A model generated the notes under the pieces. That model did no database searches. It had not been told where the DNA came from and saw nothing but the letters and a program-made list of their open reading frames with translations. The position numbers and the translations under genes were made by a program. A stretch of DNA of 9,992 nt from Crocinitomicaceae bacterium (GTDB taxonomy: Bacteria; Bacteroidota; Bacteroidia; Flavobacteriales_D; Crocinitomicaceae): the NCBI GenBank assembly GCA_011522905.1, contig WTIB01000180.1, forward strand, positions 1-9,992, written 5' to 3'. Shown here piece by piece: positions 1-8,200 of the stretch (the stretch's first letter is position 1; every line of letters begins with the position of its first letter).

Positions 1-40
1 AGAATCTTCTACAAAGTACTGATTAAATATTCTAAATATC

Positions 41-56
41 AATTACTTAGGTAATT
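41..56. promoter_or_regulatory. Short inverted repeat in the leader upstream of the kinase gene
   Basis: A perfect 6-base inverted repeat, AATTAC and GTAATT separated by TTAG, lies about 50 bases before the kinase start. Just upstream, the heptamer TAAATAT occurs twice (24-30 and 33-39), nine bases apart. It could be a regulator-binding site, but in DNA this AT-rich a repeat of this size can arise by chance, and no convincing Bacteroidota promoter (TTG, 19-21 bases, TAnnTTTG) was found in 1-106. Nothing else is recognisable in this leader. Confidence 0.15.
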
Positions 57-106
57 TAATTCAGTTCATGCTTTTTTTATACTTTCATTGACTAATTTTA
101 TCATTA

Positions 107-2140
107 ATGCAGGAGAAAGATAAGGCACAGTTGTCATTTTATAATAAAATCGCCGAACTATTGGCGACAGCAAATGATGGTAATTCTATTTCCAAGGCAT
201 TGTATTCAATTATTGAAGGTTATATTGTGGTTCCACATAGTGCACTTTTTTTATGGGATCCAAAAGAGGCTAAATTGAAATTATTTGGAAGCAATGGGTT
301 CACTGACGAAGAGTTAATTGAAGTAGAGGAAACCGCTTTAGATAGGCATCCTGGATGGGTTTTTAAAAATCAAAAACCGCTTCATATTCCTGACATGGAA
401 AAGGAGGATGTTCCTTCCTTTGTTACTTCCAGCAAAAGATCTTTTGAGGTGAAATCTAGATTATGGGTCCCAATCACGACTAAGGATAGGGCACTGGGAG
501 CATTTGGCTTCGCCAGTCAAGAAAAAAATTACTTTACCGAAGATCATGTGAATGTTCTAAATTTTGCCTGTAGGTTGGCAGGTAACATATATTCAAACAT
601 TATTTTTTCACAATCCGAGAAAGATTATCTAAACAACATGATGATCTCTTATAAAAAGATTAAGGAGGCAAGTAAAACTCAACAAAATTTTATTGCCAAA
701 ATGAGTCATGAAATTCGAACGCCATTAAATGGAATCATCGGAATGTCTAAGTTGATTGAAGGTACATTATTAAATAATGCTCAAAAAAAATATGTTGATA
801 TAATCAATAGTCAGTCTATGCAGTTGCTAGGACTCATCAATGATGTTCTTGATATTTCAAAAGTACAATCACAAAATTTTAAACTGGTACATTTTCCTTT
901 TAATTTCAAGGAGTTGTTTACGTCTATCTTAAAGCCCTATGAAGTAGAAGCAAATGCAAAAGGGATTAAACTTGAATGTCTAATTGATTCTTCAATTTTC
1001 AATAGTTTAAAAGGGGATTCTTTACGGATTTCTCAAATACTAAATAATTTATTCAGTAATGCGCTAAAATTCACGAAACAAGGATTCATAAAGGTTTCTG
1101 TTCTAGACCTTGAACAAACTGATAAGTTTCAACATATTCAGCTTATTGTTGAAGATTCAGGGATTGGAATTGAAGAATCTAAACTTGATAAAATTTTTGA
1201 AGGGTTTCATCAAGAAGATGATTCAATAGAACGAGATTTCGGAGGTACCGGTCTTGGGTTAATGATTACCAAAGAGATTGTTAATCAAATGAATGGAAAT
1301 ATTTTCGTTGAAAGTAAAAAAGGGCTTGGTTCAAAATTTAAGGTTACTCTGAAAATCGAAAAGTCAAGTGTAGAGACTAGAACCAGACTAAGTGACAACT
1401 TTTCCATTCAAGGACTTAAAATATTAGTTGCTGAAGATAATGAGGTCAATAGTTTCTATTTAAAGACCATTTTGGAACAGGAAGGAGTTCAAACGAAAAT
1501 GGCAACAAATGGAAAGGAAGTGGTGGCGTATTGTAAAAACAATGCTTATGATATCATTTTAATGGATGTGCAAATGCCTATTCTTAATGGTATCGCCGCT
1601 ACAAAAATATTACGCGATGAATTAGGTATTCAAATACCAATAATTGCTCAAACCGCGAATACAGTTCAAAAAGATATTGATGCTTGTTATGTAGCTGGGA
1701 TTTCAGATTATATCTCAAAACCATTTACGAAAAAGGAATTAATTAAAAAGATTGCTTTTAATCTCGATATAAATAGTGATGAAGCTTCAATCGAAAATAA
1801 AAATATAAAGGATACTTCGTTTAGAACAAACGTTTTAAGCTTACTAGATGGCAACAAAGAATTTGCCAATAAAATCATAGAAATCTTTCAGCGTGATACA
1901 CCTGTTAATCTAAAAGATTTGAGAACCGCATTTCGGGAAAAAGATGAATCTAAAATCAATAAGCTAGGACATAAGATTAAATCATCGTTCAGAATGTTCA
2001 AAATGAATGAGCCCTATGAACGTTGTCTTTGGATTGAAAATTTCTCATCGAAAATAAATTCTTGGAAGGAGTTAGAGGAGAATATTACTTTACTCGAAAA
2101 AGAATGTGAAAAATACCTTACCGAATCGAACAAGGAATAG
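107..2140 (+). CDS. Cytoplasmic hybrid sensor histidine kinase (GAF-HisKA-HATPase-REC-HPt)
   Basis: A 677-residue multistep phosphorelay kinase. Residues about 10-165 form a GAF-type sensor domain (HPGWVF, then an IPITTKD-like strand reading VPITTKD). A helical linker (about 166-194) leads to the HisKA H-box FIAKMSHEIRTPLNG with phospho-acceptor His201. The HATPase domain (about 299-418) has the N-box NNLFSNALKF (Asn314/Asn318), G1 box DSGIGI (350-355) and G2 box GGTGLGL (379-385), so it looks catalytically intact. The receiver (about 436-552) has acidic Glu443/Asp444, phospho-acceptor Asp487 in MDVQMP, Thr516 and Lys538 in SKPF. The C-terminal HPt domain (about 575-670) carries His622 in LGHKIKSS. 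There is no signal peptide or membrane segment, so it should sense an intracellular or membrane-permeant cue. ATG107 is the only sensible start: an in-frame TGA lies at 89-91 and the next Met would delete much of the GAF domain. No Shine-Dalgarno is seen, as is usual in Bacteroidota. There is no DNA-binding output domain; the partner regulator is not in the window. The ligand is unknown. Confidence 0.95.
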   Translation: MQEKDKAQLSFYNKIAELLATANDGNSISKALYSIIEGYIVVPHSALFLWDPKEAKLKLFGSNGFTDEELIEVEETALDRHPGWVFKNQKPLHIPDMEKEDVPSFVTSSKRSFEVKSRLWVPITTKDRALGAFGFASQEKNYFTEDHVNVLNFACRLAGNIYSNIIFSQSEKDYLNNMMISYKKIKEASKTQQNFIAKMSHEIRTPLNGIIGMSKLIEGTLLNNAQKKYVDIINSQSMQLLGLINDVLDISKVQSQNFKLVHFPFNFKELFTSILKPYEVEANAKGIKLECLIDSSIFNSLKGDSLRISQILNNLFSNALKFTKQGFIKVSVLDLEQTDKFQHIQLIVEDSGIGIEESKLDKIFEGFHQEDDSIERDFGGTGLGLMITKEIVNQMNGNIFVESKKGLGSKFKVTLKIEKSSVETRTRLSDNFSIQGLKILVAEDNEVNSFYLKTILEQEGVQTKMATNGKEVVAYCKNNAYDIILMDVQMPILNGIAATKILRDELGIQIPIIAQTANTVQKDIDACYVAGISDYISKPFTKKELIKKIAFNLDINSDEASIENKNIKDTSFRTNVLSLLDGNKEFANKIIEIFQRDTPVNLKDLRTAFREKDESKINKLGHKIKSSFRMFKMNEPYERCLWIENFSSKINSWKELEENITLLEKECEKYLTESNKE

Positions 2141-2174
2141 ATATCAATCTTATTGTAATAAATGTGTTTAATTA

Positions 2175-2205
2175 TTGAACATTTAAAAGATGTTTGATAT
2201 ATTTA
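2175..2205 (+). promoter_or_regulatory. Candidate Bacteroidota-type promoter for the giant secreted protein gene
   Basis: TTG at 2175-2177 and TATATTTA at 2198-2205 are separated by 20 bases. This is close to the Bacteroidota primary-sigma consensus (-33 TTG, 19-21 bases, -7 TAnnTTTG), with only the final G replaced by A. Transcription would start near 2210-2212, leaving almost no leader before ATG2216 but about 20 bases before the next in-frame ATG at 2231. The 75-base gap between the kinase stop and this gene therefore probably contains its own promoter rather than forming a tight operon. No terminator for the kinase is seen in the gap, only weak AT-rich repeats such as TTATTGTAATAA (2150-2161). 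Confidence 0.35.
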
Positions 2206-2215
2206 AGTACTATCT

Positions 2216-2299
2216 ATGAAATGGCCAAAAATGAATAAGCTGAAATTATTTATTTTTTGCACCTCTATCTTTTTTGGATTTGGAAATCTTCATTCACAA
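2216..2299 (+). other. Signal peptide of the giant protein and its alternative start
   Basis: The first 28 residues have a basic N-region (Lys residues at 2, 5, 8 and 10), a hydrophobic core LFIFCTSIFFGFG and a likely signal peptidase I site after NLHSQ. Export by Sec into the periplasm fits the T9SS sorting domain at the other end. Met6 (ATG at 2231, preceded by CCAAAA) yields the cleaner signal peptide MNKLKLFIF and leaves a usable leader from the candidate promoter. Confidence 0.8.
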
Positions 2300-5200
2300 A
2301 TTCTCATAAATGCCGATGTGCAAATTAATGGATTTAGGCATAATTGGGATTGCGGTAACGATGTGGGAGGATTTAATAGCTATCCTGATCCTAGATATAG
2401 AGTCTGGGTTGGATTTAATGCGGGTAATTTCCAAAACGTAAATTCTGGACCAGGGATATACGGAGGGTGCTCGAATACCTATGGTGCTGACGCTGTGTTT
2501 TGCTCAAGCTGGAATCCTGGAATCATAAATGCAGCCTCATTTAATGCACAGCCCATTAATGAAATCAATGTTGATATGGAAAGCTGGGAGGATGATGGTT
2601 GTGGAAGCAGTTGTAACGCAAATACATGTCTTTTTAATAGTGATGATTCACGCTGTGGAAGACTTAGAATAGGTGATATAAATTTTTGGAATGAGCCTCC
2701 CTGTCAAACCAACCTTTACACTGGTGATTTTACTTCAGGTTCTTTTTTATCCATGCATAATAGATGTTCTGATAATAATGGAGCTGGCTATGGGATAGAC
2801 GAGTTGATGATTAATTGGAGCTTTGCAACTTCTCCAACTATTGTGACGCAACCTTTTCCTTATGACCGTTATTTATGTCCAGGGAATACCACTTCGCTAG
2901 ATGTGACAGTAGATAGTTGGAATGGCTGGAGTCTAGGTCAACTCGTTCAATGGCAAATGAGTACAAGTACTGATTGTAATAATGCTGCGAATTGGACTGA
3001 CATCCCTGGTGCTACAGCATTATCATATACACCAAATGAAATTCCAGGCACTAGGTTATATCGTTGCATTATTTCTAGCAGTTGTTCAGATATAAATACT
3101 CAACAAGTTATTTCAGAGTGTGTTAGAGTTACCTATCATCCATATGCTGCCCCCATTTTAAGTTCCTCTTGTGGAACAACAATAGTTCCTGATGTACCCA
3201 TACAATTTTGTACAACTTTGCCGCCCGATGCGAATGCAAGTGTAGGGATATCTGCGTACACCTGGTCGGTAGTTCCTTCTGCAGGTGTAACAATATCGAA
3301 TACCTCATCTACATGTACTGATATTACCTTTACTGATGAGGGTGCATATACGATATCACTTACCTATACTGATGTTTGCCCTGAAGCAGATGCAATTGCC
3401 ACTTGTAATACAACCATAACACCTCCTGCATGTGATATGATATACGTAGATGCTGTAAATGGTGATAATAACTATCTTGGATTCCCTAATGAACCCGTTG
3501 CAAATCTTTGGCGGGCCATGCAACTGGTTGGTGGTTCGCGTACCAATATCCGCATAACTGGAGGGAATTACTCAGAAACAGAAATCATATATCTTCAAGA
3601 TAATGTTTTCATAGATGGTGCTTGGGAAAATAACGGAGGTATTTGGACAAAGTCAAGTGCACAAACAACGAATTTAAATTTTTCGGGAGAAGAAAATTTA
3701 AATGATGCGGTTTCTCATCTCATTGCATTCAAGTCAGTAAATATTTCTGGATGGATTATTCAAGACTTGAATATTACAACCGTCAACTGCACAGGAAATT
3801 CAATTGATGGCAGGGGAAAGTCAAACTATGGCGTATTAATTGATAATTCATCAGATTATGAAATCAATAGATGTAATCTGAACATTGGTACGGCCACTAA
3901 TGGGTCTAACGGAGCTAATGGAAGCCCTGGTTTAAATGGTGCAATGGGAGCAACGGGACTCACAGGCCATTGTGACAACAATACAACGAATAGAGTGGGG
4001 GGTGCTGGTTCCGGTTTTGTTGGGGCTGGAATTAGACAAGGTGGCGCTGGTGGAAATGGAGGTATGGGGTCTGATTGGAATTCAAACAACAATCAAGATG
4101 GTATAAATGGATCCAATGGAGGTGGTGGTGCCTTTGGTGGATTTGATTCTGGTTGGCAAGGCGCTAACGGAGGGTGTGGTACAGATTCTAATAGAGATGG
4201 CCGTAAAGGCCAGGATGGTGGTGACGGAAATAATGGTGCAAACGCTTCTGCTACTCCAGAAGCAACAAATACAACTTTCTTAAACTATTGGACACCAAAC
4301 GGAAATGCATCTTCTGGAGGTGACGGTGCTGGTGGTGGCGGTGGAGAAGGCGGCGGCGGCGGCGGTAGACAAACGGAAATAAACTGGTGGGATTTTTGTG
4401 ATGATGGAGGCGGCTCAGGAGGCGGCGGCGGCGGCTCCGGTGGAGAAGGAGGTCAAGGTGGTTTCGGTGGTTTAGGCGGTGGTGGTGCTTTTGGTATTTA
4501 CAGGTTTAATTCAAATACCGGAGCTTTAATTCAGGATATAACCATAAATATACCAGGAATTGTTCCTAGTGGTGGTTCGCCGGGAAGTGGTGGGCAAGGT
4601 GGTGTTGGTGGAGCTGGCGGCTGTGGAGGTGGCGGAAACAATACAAGTACATCTTCGGGTGGTGCAACAGGTTCAAATGGTGGTCTTTGCTCGACTGCAA
4701 GAGTTTGTAATAATACAGAGGTTGGTGCCGGAGGTCAAGGTGGCGTAGGAGGAGATGGAGGAGATGGAGGTACAGGACAACCAGGCGCATCGGGCTATTC
4801 AGTTCATATGGTGGTTGATGGTGTTTTCTCAAATCCTTCAACAAGTGTTCCGAATCCCACTACGCTTGTTATGGAATATCCAGTAAATGGAAAAGGTTGT
4901 GTAAATTCTGAAGTTGTTTTTTCAAATACATTAAATGACCCCTGGATATTAAACGGTGCCTCGTTAATTGATGATTTAAACCCTGGAATTTCTAGCTATA
5001 CTTTTAATTCTAATCCCGTGTACACCTATTACAGTAATAATGGCATTTACGATATCGAAACTAGCGGAGCCATTTATCAAGATTGGGTACATATCATTGA
5101 TGATACGAGACCAGCTAATTTATTATTTAATGCTCCATCATCCATATGTTCAGGAGGCATACTGGATATCAGTGCAGAAACATGGGGTACAGAACTTGAA

Positions 5201-8200
5201 TGGGATTGGGTAATTTACGAGGTTGATGCACTAACTCCTATACAATCTAGTACGGAACAGTCACCAAACTTTACCATGCCTGTTGTATCATCGCAAACCA
5301 CCTATAATATTCGTTACCGGGTTCGTGAATCCTGTTGTGGATGGAGTAAACCTTATTATACAAGTATTGTAGTAAATCCCGAATTTGTACCTACAATTAC
5401 AGCTGTAGGTTCGACCACTATATGCACGGGTGATTCTGTTGAATTAACAACAAATGCAGGAAATAGTTATCAATGGTCAACAGGTGAAACCACACAGTCA
5501 ATTGTTGTAAATACTCCGGGGCTGTATACTGTTACAGTTGAAAATATCGACGGATGTATTGGAGAATCTGCTCCAATTGAAGTTGTAATAAACTCAATAC
5601 CTAACCCAGTAATTGAGGCCATTGGTGATAGCACGATTTGCGCTGGAACATCTGTAGTTATTGAGTCACCATTGGGGAATTCATATTTATGGAATACAGG
5701 TGAAACCACTCAATCAATTACGGTTGATACTGCTGGTGTTTATGAGGTATTATATACCGATTTAAATGGCTGCTCTGCTTCTTCAGCTCCCTTTACTATA
5801 TATGAAACATCAGATTCTATAATTGTAGATGGTAATAACGTAATTTGTCCAGGCGATAGTGTTTTATTGACCAGCTTTTCTCAATATCCAAATCCAATAA
5901 ACGTATATCAATGGTCTTATAATGGAAGTCCTCTTGCTGGATCAAATCAAAGTGCAATATATGCGAATCAAACTGGGACATATACCTTAAGTATCACTGC
6001 AGGATCCTGTTCAGTCATTTCTAATGAAATTCAAATCACTGAATTTGATGCCAATATTTCCTCAAATTCATTGGATTCAACTTTATGTCCAGGAAGTACC
6101 ATCGACTTACAGGCAAGTTCAGGGGATTCATTTCAATGGTTTTTGAACGGAGTTATAATTCCGGGAGCTACGAATCAAATACTTTCCGTTAATAGTCCAG
6201 GCCAATATACTGTTGAGATTATTGATGGTGCATGTACAGATACATCGGGTGTTTATGAGCTTAATTTTATTATTCCAACAATCATCAGTAATACTGGAGT
6301 GAATACATTTTGTAGTGGTTCAAGTATTGATTTAATTTCAAGTCCAGGTGATTCGTATCAATGGGCTTTAGATGGCATTGATATCCCTAGCGCAACCGAC
6401 CAGACCTACTCAGCAAATCAAGGTGGTGTTTACACAGTAACCGTTGTAAACGGATCTTGTACCTCAATATCTGCAGATTTTGTTCTTACTGAAATCATAC
6501 CTTTAATCTCAAGTGGAGGAGGAATTGATTCACTTTGCCCGGGAAGTACTATTGACCTAACATCCAGCTTAGCTGACACATATCAATGGAGTTTAGATGG
6601 TATTGATATTCCAGGAGCCAATAGTCAAACATATACTGCTGATGTAGGAGGTAGTTATACAGTAACAGTTTCAGTAGGGACTTGCACAAATATTACCTCT
6701 TTGGAATTTGTGATTACTGAAATCATTCCAACCATAACAGGCTCAGGAAATGCGACAACACTTTGTTCAGGAAACTCACTGGATTTAATATCTAGTGCAG
6801 CTGATTCTTATCAATGGGCGCTAAACGGAGTAGACATACCAGGTGCAACTGGTCAAATTTATAATGCAAGCCAAGAAGGAATTTATACAGTAACCACAGT
6901 TTTAGGCTCTTGTACATCAACCTCATTAGATTTTAATTTAACTTATTTAATAGCAACCATTTCAAGTACAGGAGGGAATACCTCTTTTTGTTCTGGTGGT
7001 GGAATTGATTTGACAGCATCCACAGGTACTTCATATCAATGGCAATTAAACGGTATTGATATTCCTGGTGCAACAAACCAAGTCTATTATGCCACTCTAG
7101 AGGGCGTCTACAATGTAATTGTAGTTGACGGGCTGTGCTCTTTAACATCTGCTGATTTTATACTGACGGAAATTATTCCTGTCATTAGTTCCTCAAATGG
7201 AGATACCACATTATGTCCAGGAAATAGTATTGATTTAACGAGTACTTTCGCCGACACATACCAATGGATGTTGGATGGGGTAAACATACCAGGCGCAAAT
7301 TCTCAAACTTATAGCGCAACTGAGGGTGGGGTTTATTCCGTTACTGCCGTAAGTGGAAACTGTGTGTCAACATCCTTAGGTTTTAATATTATTGAAATTG
7401 TTCCAACAATCACAAGTGCAGGAAATGAGGTAATCATTTGTCCAGGAGGCTCAATAGATTTGACATCTAGTATTGCCGATTCATATCAGTGGAGCTTAAA
7501 CGGTGTTGACATACCAGGTGCAACCTCTCAAACGTATACAGCGACTCTTGCTGGTGTATATGCAGTTACTACAACTATTGGAGCAGCGGGTACAGGCATC
7601 ATAAATACAAATTCAGATTTTGAATTAGGTCCTGGTACAAATTGTGGCAGTCCTACAGATTATTTTTGTGGAAATGATGCTGGACAAGTATTTGATGGTA
7701 TTCATCCTATATGGGCAGTTGGAAATCAAGGCTGTGTTGGGGGGGTGACAAATTATTCAAGCACATTAGGCGCTCATAGCGGATCAGGGTATGTATATTT
7801 TTATGCGGGAGCTGATAATGTAGAATCCGTAGCATTTCCATTTGTAGGAGGAGAGAACGTAGATATTTGTGTTTGGTATTCTGGTCCTCAAGGAGCTGGT
7901 GCCTCTGGACAAAATACAGCCAATTCTCATTTCTCCTTGGCTGTAGACGGCGCTCAAGTTGGACCTGATGTTTTGGTTCCGACAAATACAGGATGGACTC
8001 AACATTGCTTTACGGTTACAATGACACCTGGTAATCATACCTTTGGAATATTATCTGGCGGTGCTGCTCAATATTCCTTATGGTTTGATGATTTCGAAAT
8101 CAGCACAGCTAATGGTTCATGTACTTCAACTTCTCAAGACTTTGTGCTTACCGAACCATTAATGGATATTAGTTCGACAGGAGGGGCGACTACATTGTGT

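Noticed and set aside
78..100. Possible -7 boxes (TATACTTTC, TAATTTTA) before the kinase
   Set aside because: Neither has a TTG at the required 19-21 base distance upstream, and such AT-rich matches are expected by chance.
783..790. Run of eight A in the kinase gene as a phase-variation site
   Set aside because: A-runs of this length are common in AT-rich coding DNA, and the frame is intact with a full set of domains on both sides.
3856..4844. Open frames on the minus strand and in another plus frame across the glycine-rich region
   Set aside because: Glycine codons read backwards give Pro/Ala/His/Leu-rich open frames with low-complexity sequence. They lie wholly within the real coding frame and show no domain or start signal.
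5470..8038. Minus-strand open frames across the Ig-like modules
   Set aside because: They lie opposite conserved repeat codons, are short and overlap each other, and encode nothing recognisable. The plus frame is unbroken with clear domains.
7582..8115. The inserted segment considered as a mobile element
   Set aside because: It is in frame, encodes one beta-sandwich-like domain, has no terminal inverted repeats or transposase, and lacks a convincing target duplication: only the short similarity ATTGG/AATGG at the edges.
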